Of a stretch of 55,861 nucleotides of DNA, positions 41,041 to 49,104 are shown piece by piece. Source of the DNA: Betaproteobacteria bacterium (GTDB taxonomy: Bacteria > Pseudomonadota > Gammaproteobacteria > Burkholderiales > Rhodocyclaceae); assembly GCA_012026675.1 (NCBI GenBank), contig VEPA01000247.1, positions 1 through 55,861 on the forward strand, written 5' to 3'. Every line of letters begins with the position of its first letter. Position 1 is the stretch's first letter. A program made the translations under genes and the position numbers. The notes under the pieces are model-generated. The model did no database searches and was not told the origin of the DNA. It was given only the letters and a program-made list of their open reading frames with translations.

Positions 41041-42315
41041 CTAGCCAACCTTCTTTCGGCGCCGAGCCGGTTTTCTTGTCGAAGCAGCGGGTGGCAACAC
41101 CTGGCGAATGATGTCTTCGCAAATGGCTTGCGTCATATAGCGTGGCACGGGATACCCTGTATGAGCTTCACGGCATGCGGCTTCGGCCAGTTTGGGAATA
41201 TCGGACTCCTTCAGTGCAGCGAGGAAGGTCGGTATCCCGAGGTCGCGATTGAGCTGGTCCACCGCGTCGACAAACTTCTGCGCCAACATCTCCTCCGCTT
41301 CATTCTCCTGGCCAAGTTTTGCGCGCACTGCCAGCAAGGCCAGGCGGTCGGTGATGTCAGGGAGCGAATACTTCAGAACCAGCGGCAGCATGATGGCGTT
41401 GGCAAGGCCATGAGGGGTGTGGTATTTCCCGCCAAACTGATGTGCAATGGCATGCACATAGCCCACATTGGCGCGGGTGAAGGCAAATCCCGCATAGGTA
41501 GCGGCCAGGGCCATTTGTTCTCGTGCCTCGAGGTTCTTTCCATCGTTGTAAGCCACACGCAGGTTATTGAATATCAGCCCGACCGCCGACAAGGCCATGT
41601 CATCCGTGCTCGGGCTGGCCCAGTGACCGACAAAGGCTTCGATGGCATGCGTCAGTGCGGCAATGCCTGTCGCTGCGGTGATATGCGGAGGCAGCCCGGT
41701 CATCAGGCAGGGATCGAGCGCTGCCATCTTTGGCACCAGGCGGGTATCAACGATCACCAGCTTGGTATGGCTTTTCGGATCCGAGATGACGGCGGCGACG
41801 GTCACCTCCGAGCCGGTGCCCGCGGTGGTAGGAACGGCGTAGATCTTGACAGGCGTATTCAGGCCCTTGAAATAGCCGGCCAACTCGCGCAGCGTCTTGC
41901 CGGGATTGGAGACTGCCGCTGCAATGGCTTTGGAGGCATCCATCGAGGATCCCCCGCCGAATGCCACAATGGCATCGCAGCCGTGTTCCCAATAAAAGTC
42001 GATCCCCTCTTCAATCAGGGGGATCGGTGCGTCAGGCGTGATGGCATCAAATATCACGTACTCGGCCCCCCCGGCAGTCAGGGCGTTGGTCAGGTCGTCG
42101 AGCAAGCCGAGCTTGGAGATGATGCTGTCGGTGACGATCAGGATCCTGCCGTGACCAAACCCGGCAATCGTTTGCCCCAGCCTGCCGCTGGACCCCGGAC
42201 CGACCAGGATCGTAGGCTGCGGTATGGGCAGGAAGCGCACGGCCAATCCGGCGCCGCGCATGGCGGCACTCAGTGCCGTGGTGCGAAGTGACTCGCTCAG
42301 AAATTCGGATATCAA
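41041..42315 (-). CDS. Iron-containing (type III) alcohol dehydrogenase
   Basis: A 424-residue NAD(P)-dependent dehydrogenase. The cofactor motif is FGGGSSMDASKAIA. The metal-binding half has TGIAALTHAIEAFVGHWASP and the His pair of HAIAHQFGGKYHTPHGLANA. The start is placed at TTG 42315, five bases after AAGGAG; the longer frame from 42330 overlaps that site. The end STRKPARRRKKVG is a short basic tail like its neighbours'. It probably interconverts fatty aldehyde and fatty alcohol between the reductase and wax ester synthase. Confidence 0.9.
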   Translation of the reverse strand: MISEFLSESLRTTALSAAMRGAGLAVRFLPIPQPTILVGPGSSGRLGQTIAGFGHGRILIVTDSIISKLGLLDDLTNALTAGGAEYVIFDAITPDAPIPLIEEGIDFYWEHGCDAIVAFGGGSSMDASKAIAAAVSNPGKTLRELAGYFKGLNTPVKIYAVPTTAGTGSEVTVAAVISDPKSHTKLVIVDTRLVPKMAALDPCLMTGLPPHITAATGIAALTHAIEAFVGHWASPSTDDMALSAVGLIFNNLRVAYNDGKNLEAREQMALAATYAGFAFTRANVGYVHAIAHQFGGKYHTPHGLANAIMLPLVLKYSLPDITDRLALLAVRAKLGQENEAEEMLAQKFVDAVDQLNRDLGIPTFLAALKESDIPKLAEAACREAHTGYPVPRYMTQAICEDIIRQVLPPAASTRKPARRRKKVG

Positions 42316-42572
42316 AAAATTCTCCTTCAAAACGACAGCCTGGTGCGAACGGCTCCCTCAGGCAGGACACAGGTCATTCGTTATGCCTATGACAATCGGC
42401 AACGAACAAGAAGCTCGCCCCCGCCCTCGATCCGTCCCCGGCTTTAATATGGGGCATGCAACTTCCCCGGATTTCAACTCTATCACCCAACATCGCGCTA
42501 CGCTCGGTTCGCGGAATCGGCCGGGCTAAGGCGGATCGGCAAACGCCTTGGCATTTTCAGGCAGATACCGAA

Positions 42573-44177
42573 TCAAGCTGCACGAACGGCATCAATGCGA
42601 ATCATGTCCGCGGCCTTTTCGCCGATCATCATGACGGGTGCGTTGGTGTTGCCGCCGATCAGCGTCGGCATGATCGAAGCATCCACCACGCGCAGGCCGG
42701 TAATGCCATGCACGCGCAGCCGCGGGTCGACCACGGCCATCGCGTCGAGTCCCATCTTGCAGGTTCCGACCGGGTGATAGATGGTGTCCGACCGGTTCTT
42801 CAGTTCCTCGCGTATGGCGTCATCGGAATCTATTCCCGCGCTGTAGAGTTCGCCGCTGCGGATGTTGGCCAGGGCCGGCGCATCCATGATTTTCCGGGTG
42901 AGCTTGAAGCCATCGACCATCGCATCGAGGTCGTCCGGATGGTCGAAGAACTTCGGGTCGATGTCGGGCGCCACCAGCGGATCGACGCTGGCGAGACTGA
43001 CCCTGCCGACGCTCTTCGGTCGCAGCAGGCAGACATGGCAGGAATAGCCGTGTCCCCAGTGCAGTTTGCGCACGTGGTTGTCCAGAACGCCGACGACGAA
43101 ATGCAGCTGGAAATCCGGCGCCGGCGAATCCGGAAATCGCCGCAGGAAGCCACCGCCCTCAGCACCGTTTGACGCAATCATGCCGGTGCGATCCCTCCGG
43201 TAGCGGCCGATGTCCTTCATCAGGTGCATGGCACCGCCCGGGGAAAGGCCGAGAAGGTCAAGCGACTTGGCCCGGTAATTGAAAACATAGTCCGGATGGT
43301 CCTGGAGATTCTTGCCGACGCCGGGCAAATCGTGAATCACCGGAATGCCGAACTCTTGCAGTTCCGCACCTGCACCAATGCCGGAGAGCATCAACAGCTG
43401 GGGCGATTGCAATGCACCGGCACTGAGGATGAGTTCGCGCCGTGCCTGGAAGGTAAGGACTTCGCCTCCCTGCTGGAATTCCACCCCGCTGGCACGCTTG
43501 CCATCGAACAATATGCGCCGTGCGCGCACGCCAGTGATCACCTGCAGGTTGGCGCGACTGGCCAGGTGGGGCGTCAGGTAGGCGCGCGCGGCATTCCAGC
43601 GCTCTCCATTTTTCTGCGTGACCTGATGGATGCCGATGCCTTCCTGGTCGGCACCGTTGAAATCGCGGATCACCTGGAATCCGGCCTGGCGCGCGGCTTC
43701 AAGGTAGATTTCCTGGAAAGGGTTCATCGAGCGCAGGCTTGCGACGTTCAGCGGCCCGCCCTGGCCGTGATGCTCGTCCTGGAAATCCTCGTTGTGTTCC
43801 GATTTCTTGAAGTAGGGCAATACCTCGCGGAAGGACCAGCCGTCATTGCCCAGCGAGGCCCAGTGGTCGTAGTCCCAGGGATGGCCGCGCATGTACACCA
43901 TCGCATTGATCGAACTCGAACCGCCCAGCACCCTGCCGCGCGGCTGATAGCCGCGCCTGCCATTGAGGCCCGGCTGGGGAACGGTCTGGAAGGCCCAGTT
44001 GTTGATCGCGGTGGGCAACATCAGCACGGTACAGAACGGCACCCTGACCAGCATCTGCTCGTCGCTCCGTCCCGCTTCGAGCAGGCACACGCTGACCCCG
44101 GGATCCTCCGAAAGCCGCCCGGCCACGGCACAGCCCCCGGACCCGCCGCCTATCACGATGTAATCGAATTCCTTCAT
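42573..44177 (-). CDS. GMC-family FAD oxidoreductase (alcohol dehydrogenase, AlkJ/choline dehydrogenase-like)
   Basis: A 534-residue flavoenzyme. The FAD motif IGGGSGGCAVAGRLSED is at the N-terminus. GMC signature 1 lies around GRVLGGSSSINAMVYMRGHP and signature 2 around LSAGALQSPQLLMLSGIG. The C-terminal catalytic part has IYHPVGTCKMG and GGNTNAPVMMIGEKAADM. It likely oxidises medium- or long-chain alcohols to aldehydes at the membrane. It overlaps the lipase-like gene by 4 bp. The 257 bp to the Fe-ADH gene hold no gene I can support. Confidence 0.92.
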   Translation of the reverse strand: MKEFDYIVIGGGSGGCAVAGRLSEDPGVSVCLLEAGRSDEQMLVRVPFCTVLMLPTAINNWAFQTVPQPGLNGRRGYQPRGRVLGGSSSINAMVYMRGHPWDYDHWASLGNDGWSFREVLPYFKKSEHNEDFQDEHHGQGGPLNVASLRSMNPFQEIYLEAARQAGFQVIRDFNGADQEGIGIHQVTQKNGERWNAARAYLTPHLASRANLQVITGVRARRILFDGKRASGVEFQQGGEVLTFQARRELILSAGALQSPQLLMLSGIGAGAELQEFGIPVIHDLPGVGKNLQDHPDYVFNYRAKSLDLLGLSPGGAMHLMKDIGRYRRDRTGMIASNGAEGGGFLRRFPDSPAPDFQLHFVVGVLDNHVRKLHWGHGYSCHVCLLRPKSVGRVSLASVDPLVAPDIDPKFFDHPDDLDAMVDGFKLTRKIMDAPALANIRSGELYSAGIDSDDAIREELKNRSDTIYHPVGTCKMGLDAMAVVDPRLRVHGITGLRVVDASIMPTLIGGNTNAPVMMIGEKAADMIRIDAVRAA

Positions 44178-45085
44178 GCCGGCTCCAGCGCCTCGCGAAG
44201 TTTCTCCAGGACAAGCGGCGAAAACACCATCCCCAGATGGCCGACGCCGCCGATGGCGCTGCTGGTGGCGCCCGCCAGCGTCGAGCAGGCTGCCTGCGGG
44301 GCGACGTAATTGTCATGGCGGCTGTAGATTGATACCGATCCCGGAGGTATCACATCACCGGCGGCCAGCCCGGCCAGCCAGGAGCTGGAGAGGCACATCT
44401 GCAAGGCATTGCGGCCGAGTCCAAAACGCGCCAGGTGCGTGCCCTGATGCGGCGAGCCAAGGCTGATCAGGCGCGCCACCTTGCCCGCGCCGTGACGCCG
44501 CAGGTAGGCGCGCGCGGCCAATCCACCCATGCTGTGGCAAACCAGTACCACCTTTGAAGCGCCGGTGGCGGCCAACACCTCGTCGATCCGCCGCGCGATG
44601 CCTTCCGCATAGCCGTCGATATCCGCATACACGGGCTCCAGGTTGTGCGTCGCAACGGTCCAGCCCGCCCTCTCGAGCTTCCGCCGCAACCAGACCCACA
44701 CGCCGCGATTGCACTGGTAGCCGTGGATCAGCAGCAGCGGCAACGGTCGGGCGGCGCAGCGTGCCAGCCGGTCAGGGCCCAGCCAGAAACGCTCGAAGGG
44801 CTGGACCACGGTGAATAATACGAAGAACGCGAGGAATTCCCCGGCCACCATGCGCAGCGCATCGAGCGGACCCAGGCGCATGGCCGCCGGCACGGGCTCG
44901 GATGCCGGATGCGAGAGGGCAAAAGTCGCCAGGACAAACAACAGGCGTCCGGCGAAGACGAAGCCCACCGCGCGCGCAAGCGCCTGCTTCGGCGTCCAGC
45001 CCTTGCCGGCAACCAGCCAGTTGGCTAGGATGAGATAGCCCAGCAACTCGCCGAACAGGATCCACCGCAATTGTCGTGCCGCCAT
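44174..45085 (-). CDS. Membrane-associated alpha/beta hydrolase (lipase-like)
   Basis: A 303-residue protein. About 100 N-terminal residues hold two or three membrane segments (WILFGELLGYLILANWLVAG, GFVFAGRLLFVLATFAL, FLAFFVLFTVV). A lipase/PGAP1-like domain follows: LLLIHGYQCNRGVWVWLRRK, the nucleophile elbow VCHSMGGLAARAYLR, LGSPHQGTHLARFG, and the final His in GGVGHLGMVFSP. It may cleave lipid esters at the inner membrane. Its ATG lies inside a dispersed repeat that also spans the stop of the aldehyde dehydrogenase gene. Confidence 0.88.
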   Translation of the reverse strand: MAARQLRWILFGELLGYLILANWLVAGKGWTPKQALARAVGFVFAGRLLFVLATFALSHPASEPVPAAMRLGPLDALRMVAGEFLAFFVLFTVVQPFERFWLGPDRLARCAARPLPLLLIHGYQCNRGVWVWLRRKLERAGWTVATHNLEPVYADIDGYAEGIARRIDEVLAATGASKVVLVCHSMGGLAARAYLRRHGAGKVARLISLGSPHQGTHLARFGLGRNALQMCLSSSWLAGLAAGDVIPPGSVSIYSRHDNYVAPQAACSTLAGATSSAIGGVGHLGMVFSPLVLEKLREALEPA

Positions 45086-45097
45086 CGCCGACTTTCA
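45074..45097 (-). repeat. Dispersed repeat copy spanning a stop and a start codon
   Basis: On the minus strand this reads TGAAAGTCGGCGATGGCGGC then ACGA. The TGA is the stop of the aldehyde dehydrogenase gene and the ATG is the start of the hydrolase gene, so the repeat forms the gene junction. Confidence 0.6.
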
Positions 45098-46531
45098 GCG
45101 AATCAAAAACTTCGCCAGGCGCTCGAACAGCGCACCGTAGGGCGGGTTGAACAGCGACATGGCATTGAGCGACGACTGGTAGAACACGCCCTTCTGCTTG
45201 GAGAAGGTCCTGAAGCCCTCGATGCCGTGGTAATGGCCCATGCCGCTGGGGCCAACGCCGCCGAAGGGGAGGTCTTCCTGCGCAATGTGCAGGATGGTGT
45301 CATTGACCGTGACGCCGCCGGCCACGGTTTCGTTCAGCACACGATCCCTCTGGCCGGAGTCGTTCTCGAAGCAGTACAGCGCCAGCGGTCGCGGATGCTG
45401 ATTAACATAGGCAATCGCGGCATCGAGGTCCGCGTAGGGAAGAACGGGCAGCAACGGGCCGAAGATCTCGTCCTGCATCACGCGCATGTCATCATCGACA
45501 TTCAAGATCGCCAGCGGCGGCAGTCGGCGAGTCGTGGCGTCGGCGTCGGCGGTCGACAGCGGCTCTATCCTGGCACCTCGCTCCTGCGCGTCGCTCACGT
45601 AGCCCAGCAGTCGCTGGTAGTGCCGGTCATTGATTATCGCGGTGTAGTCAGGCGTGGTCGCCATCGCCGGGAAGCACTTGGCGACCACGGCGCGCGCAGC
45701 GTCAACGAAGGCCTGTTCGCGACCTGCCGGAACCAGAACATAGTCGGGCGCAATGCAGGTCTGCCCCGCATTCATCAGCTTGCCGACCATGATGCGCTCG
45801 GCGGCTTTTTCCTGCGGGTAGTCGGGACCGACTATCGCCGGCGACTTGCCGCCCAGTTCCAGCGTGACCGGAGTCAGGTTGTCCGCCGCCATGCGCATGA
45901 TGTCGCGGCCGACGCGTGTCGATCCGGTAAATAACAGGTGGTCGAAAGGCAGGCCGGCGAAATCGGCGCCGACTGCGGCATCTCCCAGCACCACCGAAAC
46001 ATCGTCCGCGGCAAAATACTTGGCGACCAGTTCGGCCAGCAGTTCGCCCGTGCGCGGAGTGAATTCCGACATCTTGATCATCACGCGGTTGCCGGCCCCC
46101 AGTGCCGCCGCCAGAGGCGAAATCGCCAGGAACAGCGGGTAGTTCCAGGGCACGATGATGCCCACCACGCCCAGCGGCTGCGGGATGATGCGCGCCCGGC
46201 CCGGACGGAACCAGATCGACGCCGCCTTGCGCTGCGGCTTCATCCATACCGCAAAATGCGAGCGGGTGTGGCGAATCGCCTCCAGGCTGGGGAACAATTC
46301 GAGCAGACGGGTTTCATGCGCCGAGCGATGGCCGAAATCGGCCGAGATCGCCGCAACAAAGCGGTCGGCGTTGTCATGCACCAGGACCATCAAGGCATCC
46401 AGCTGCACCTGCCTGCGGCTGCGTTCCACCACGGGACTGCGCCGGGTCGCGGCACGCATGGTCTCGAAGCTGCGTCGCAATGCGCTTGCGTCTGTCACCT
46501 GCTCTTGTGCTGCAGGTTCTGTAGCGTTCAC
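45095..46531 (-). CDS. Aldehyde dehydrogenase (coniferyl/fatty aldehyde type)
   Basis: A 478-residue NAD(P)-dependent aldehyde dehydrogenase. Key elements are GVVGIIVPWNYPLFLAISPL, LLFTGSTRVGRDIMRMAADN, the catalytic Glu in TLELGGKSPAIVG, the nucleophile Cys in NAGQTCIAPDYVLV, and EIFGPLLPVLPY. The length and the C-terminal FNPPYGALFERLAKFLIR fit the class that includes coniferyl and fatty aldehyde dehydrogenases and lacks the usual oligomerisation tail. The start is GTG 46531, 9 nt after AGGAGG; the longer frame would include that site. It is the first gene of the minus-strand lipid operon. Confidence 0.9.
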   Translation of the reverse strand: MNATEPAAQEQVTDASALRRSFETMRAATRRSPVVERSRRQVQLDALMVLVHDNADRFVAAISADFGHRSAHETRLLELFPSLEAIRHTRSHFAVWMKPQRKAASIWFRPGRARIIPQPLGVVGIIVPWNYPLFLAISPLAAALGAGNRVMIKMSEFTPRTGELLAELVAKYFAADDVSVVLGDAAVGADFAGLPFDHLLFTGSTRVGRDIMRMAADNLTPVTLELGGKSPAIVGPDYPQEKAAERIMVGKLMNAGQTCIAPDYVLVPAGREQAFVDAARAVVAKCFPAMATTPDYTAIINDRHYQRLLGYVSDAQERGARIEPLSTADADATTRRLPPLAILNVDDDMRVMQDEIFGPLLPVLPYADLDAAIAYVNQHPRPLALYCFENDSGQRDRVLNETVAGGVTVNDTILHIAQEDLPFGGVGPSGMGHYHGIEGFRTFSKQKGVFYQSSLNAMSLFNPPYGALFERLAKFLIR

Positions 46532-46646
46532 TCCAAGTATCCTCCTGGAAGGCACAGCATATTTATTCAGTTTAAACGCCTGACAGTCTCTCGATTAGGC
46601 AGGGTACTCTAACGACCCTGCACTGGCCGGACGGATAATTCGCTTT

Positions 46647-47369
46647 ATGGATGAAGATCTCGACAAGGAAGCCATCGGCCACGAACTGGCTGCCTGCATC
46701 GCCGAAGCAAGGGAGTTGCGCGCCGCCCGGAGCAGCGATCCCGAGCCTGAGGATTATCCGCGACTCAAGGAGTGGCAGGCGGCACGCCTCGCCGGCACCT
46801 ATGCTGATTTGCTGGCCAGCCCGCGCCACAAGCCGGCCGCCGAATTCTTCCTCAGCGACCTCTACGGCCCCAAGGATTTCCGCAGCCGCGACGAGGAACT
46901 GGCGCGCGTCGTCCCGATAATGGTCCATGTGTTGCCGGCGAAGGCGCTGCAGACGCTGCTCGAAGCAGTGAAAATGGACACGCTCTCCGAATCGCTCGAC
47001 ACTGCGATGGTGCTCTCCCTACGCAAGACCGGGAGCAGCAAGGCCATCGACTGGCCCGCATATATCGCCGCCTATCGCACTTGCGGACGAAGGAAGGATC
47101 GCGAATTGCAGATCGCGCTGATCGACAAGATCGGCAAGACTCTCGATCGCCTGACGCGCATGCCGCTGATCCATTTCTCCCTCAAGCTGATGAGCGGCCC
47201 GGCCCATCTTTCCGGGCTTGGCGCGCTGCATTCCTTCCTGCAGCGGGGATTCGACGCCTTCAGTGCCATGAAAGGTGCCGACGAATTCCTGGCCATCATC
47301 ACCGAGCGCGAGACGGCATTGATGAAGGAATTGTTTGCGGGCACCAACGCCAGTTGCCCGGTGTCATGA
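46647..47369 (+). CDS. Conserved hypothetical protein
   Basis: A 240-residue soluble, mostly helical protein. The segment AAEFFLSDLYGPKDFRSRDE followed by ELARVVPIM is a strong family-like motif that I have seen in unannotated proteobacterial proteins. Later parts are ALQTLLEAVKMDTLSESLD and LGALHSFLQRGFDAFSAMKG. There is no signal peptide, helix-turn-helix or enzyme motif. It is divergent from the aldehyde dehydrogenase gene (115 bp between starts) and ends at a strong bidirectional terminator. Confidence 0.78.
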   Translation: MDEDLDKEAIGHELAACIAEARELRAARSSDPEPEDYPRLKEWQAARLAGTYADLLASPRHKPAAEFFLSDLYGPKDFRSRDEELARVVPIMVHVLPAKALQTLLEAVKMDTLSESLDTAMVLSLRKTGSSKAIDWPAYIAAYRTCGRRKDRELQIALIDKIGKTLDRLTRMPLIHFSLKLMSGPAHLSGLGALHSFLQRGFDAFSAMKGADEFLAIITERETALMKELFAGTNASCPVS

Positions 47370-47410
47370 CTCTCCGCCGCGAGTCCTGAGTTGCCAGCGA
47401 AGCTTCTGAA

Positions 47411-47446
47411 ACAAAACGGGGGCCTGATTTCAGGCCCCCGTTTTGT
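47411..47446. terminator. Bidirectional intrinsic terminator
   Basis: A 16-bp perfect stem ACAAAACGGGGGCCTG paired with CAGGCCCCCGTTTTGT around a 4-nt loop. The A-run on one side and T-run on the other allow termination both ways, fitting the convergent genes on each side. Confidence 0.93.
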
Positions 47447-47488
47447 CTGCATACGGCAGACTTACTGTATTGCAGGTTGAACGCCCGC

Positions 47489-47881
47489 TTAAAGCAGGGT
47501 ACAGGCGCCGTACAACACATAGGCGCCACTACGATTCGTCAGGGATAACGTGAGCTGGCCGCTCTCCTTGTCGACCGCGATGGTCCAGCCGAATCCGGCC
47601 TCTCTGCCTTGCAGGAGCAACTGCTTGCCAGACTTGTCCTGCAACAGGATCTCGGAGGTCGTGTTGGGCCCGATCACGGTTTTCTTCGCCAGGTCCAGTC
47701 TCATGAACGTCGGCGCGCCGATGTCTTCCGGCAATCCGGCGGCGCAGTCATCACCGCGCGAGCAATCCAGCGCCGCCTGAGTGGCGCAGAGCAGCGGTTT
47801 CGACCCGTCAAAATCGGCAGCCAGCGCAGGCGCGGCAAGCACAGCGAGACTCAATAGAACCAGAATTCGATTTTTTTTCAT
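47489..47881 (-). CDS. Exported hypothetical protein
   Basis: A 130-residue protein with a clear signal peptide (MKKNRILVLLSLAVLAAPALA, cut after ALA). The mature part has Cys in PLLCATQAALDCSRGDDCA and near the end YGACTL, giving likely disulfides. It then forms beta-like strands (TVIGPNTTSEILLQDKSGKQ, GFGWTIAVDKESGQLTLSLT). I do not recognise a family. It is the last of five consecutive exported proteins on this strand. Confidence 0.75.
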   Translation of the reverse strand: MKKNRILVLLSLAVLAAPALAADFDGSKPLLCATQAALDCSRGDDCAAGLPEDIGAPTFMRLDLAKKTVIGPNTTSEILLQDKSGKQLLLQGREAGFGWTIAVDKESGQLTLSLTNRSGAYVLYGACTLL

Positions 47882-47890
47882 GGCTTACCC

Positions 47891-48370
47891 TTATTTGATC
47901 GTGTAGCCACGGCCTTCGAGGCAGGCCCCCTGGGCACGATAGAAGGTATTCATCGCCCCCTGTTTCTGGGCGTCAGCTTGCTGCTGGGCCTGGGCATTCT
48001 GCGCTTTCTGGTTGTTGCGCGCTCTAATGCCTCCGGCCAGGACGCCTATTGCGGCACCCTTGCCAGCACCATCGCCGCCATCGATGATGCCGCCGACCAC
48101 GGCGCCGCGCACGGCACCTTGCGCGCGCTCGCCGCCCCCAACCGCCGGACCTGTCTGCGGCGTCGGTGACGGTGCCGCAGCCACGGCGGCTGGATCGATG
48201 CCGGTACTGTTCTTGGCCCAGACATAGCACTCGCCCTCATCCTTCTGCTGCTGTTGCGGGCTCTGGCCCTTCGACGGGTAAACGATGGGCTTGGCCTGCA
48301 CCTGACCGGCGAGCAAACTCATCGTGGCGAAGGTGGCCGTCAGCGCACACCAGGTTTTGAGACATTTCAT
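47891..48370 (-). CDS. Exported glycine-zipper protein
   Basis: A 159-residue protein with a signal peptide (cut near VQAKP). Residues about 75-115 are a Gly-rich zipper (AVGGGERAQGAVRGAVVGGI, then IDGGDGAGKGAAIGVLAGGI), of the type found in outer-membrane YMGG-like proteins. A Gln/Ala-rich helix (RARNNQKAQNAQAQQQADAQ) follows, then RAQGACLEGRGYTIK. Two mature Cys (GECYVWAK and GACLEG) may form a disulfide. GGAGAAA precedes the ATG. It is probably envelope-associated; its function is unknown. Confidence 0.78.
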   Translation of the reverse strand: MKCLKTWCALTATFATMSLLAGQVQAKPIVYPSKGQSPQQQQKDEGECYVWAKNSTGIDPAAVAAAPSPTPQTGPAVGGGERAQGAVRGAVVGGIIDGGDGAGKGAAIGVLAGGIRARNNQKAQNAQAQQQADAQKQGAMNTFYRAQGACLEGRGYTIK

Positions 48371-48455
48371 GGCATTTCTCCGCGTTATGTACGGGGTAAG
48401 TCGAAAGCGGGATTGCCCGCAGGCAATCCCGCTCGCCTTGCGGCGCTTACGACAT

Positions 48456-49058
48456 CTACTTCTTGGCAGCCTTCTTGGCCGGTTCCACGGACAAGGCAAC
48501 TGCTTCGACGTAATTTGCCTCGATCTGGTCGCCTTTCTTCACCACCTTGAAGTGATCCGGATTCTTCACTTCAAGCTCGACAATGTTTCCCTTCGGACCC
48601 TTGACGGTAATCGTCTTGTCCTTCGGGTTTACGTCGATCACGTCCGCGACGATCATCACCTGGCGACCGACCGCGCCGGCCGGCGTGGCGCCCGGCTTGG
48701 CGCGCACGGCATCGACTGTATCAACTCGCTGGGCTGGACCGCCACTCTTTTTTACTTCCAGCGTAAGCGCCCGCACGTATTCCACGACCACTTCGTCATT
48801 GACCTTGATCTGGGCGAAGTTCCTCACGGCATCGCCGGCGACCACGTCGAAGCTGCGCCCCTCGGCCCCCTTCAGCGTCACGGTACGTGTGGCTTTGTCT
48901 ATGGCAGTGACCACGGCCGATGCCTTGACGCCCTGCGCAATGGCGACCTTGCCTGGCTCGCTGGCAGTTATTTGCCCTCCCGCGGGAGCCTGCTGGGCAA
49001 AACCCGGTTGAGCGGAAACAATCACTGCCAGCAGTGCCGTCTTCATCAGATTACGCAT
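48456..49058 (-). CDS. Exported protein with two tandem beta domains
   Basis: A 200-residue protein with a signal peptide (about 1-21, ending GFA). Two similar ~70-residue units follow. Unit 1 runs from SAVVTAIDKATRTVTLKGAE to VNDEVVVEYVRALTLEV. Unit 2 runs from ADVIDVNPKDKTITVKGPKG to VKKGDQIEANYVEAVALSV. Both share the pattern V-x-x-I/V-D-K/V-x-x-x-x-T-I/V-T-V/L-K-G followed by V-x-D/Q-x-V/I-x-x-x-Y-V-x-A-L/V. It ends with a Lys/Ala tail. It resembles DUF5666-like OB repeats; the role is unknown. Confidence 0.78.
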   Translation of the reverse strand: MRNLMKTALLAVIVSAQPGFAQQAPAGGQITASEPGKVAIAQGVKASAVVTAIDKATRTVTLKGAEGRSFDVVAGDAVRNFAQIKVNDEVVVEYVRALTLEVKKSGGPAQRVDTVDAVRAKPGATPAGAVGRQVMIVADVIDVNPKDKTITVKGPKGNIVELEVKNPDHFKVVKKGDQIEANYVEAVALSVEPAKKAAKK

Positions 49059-49104
49059 GGTACCTACCTCTGTTTGTCGATGTGTCTATGGAAAGTAAAG
49101 ATGC

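Noticed and set aside
40801-42291. 496-residue plus-strand frame opposite the Fe-alcohol dehydrogenase
   Set aside because: Rich in His/Arg/Gly with no family likeness; the minus strand encodes a standard dehydrogenase.
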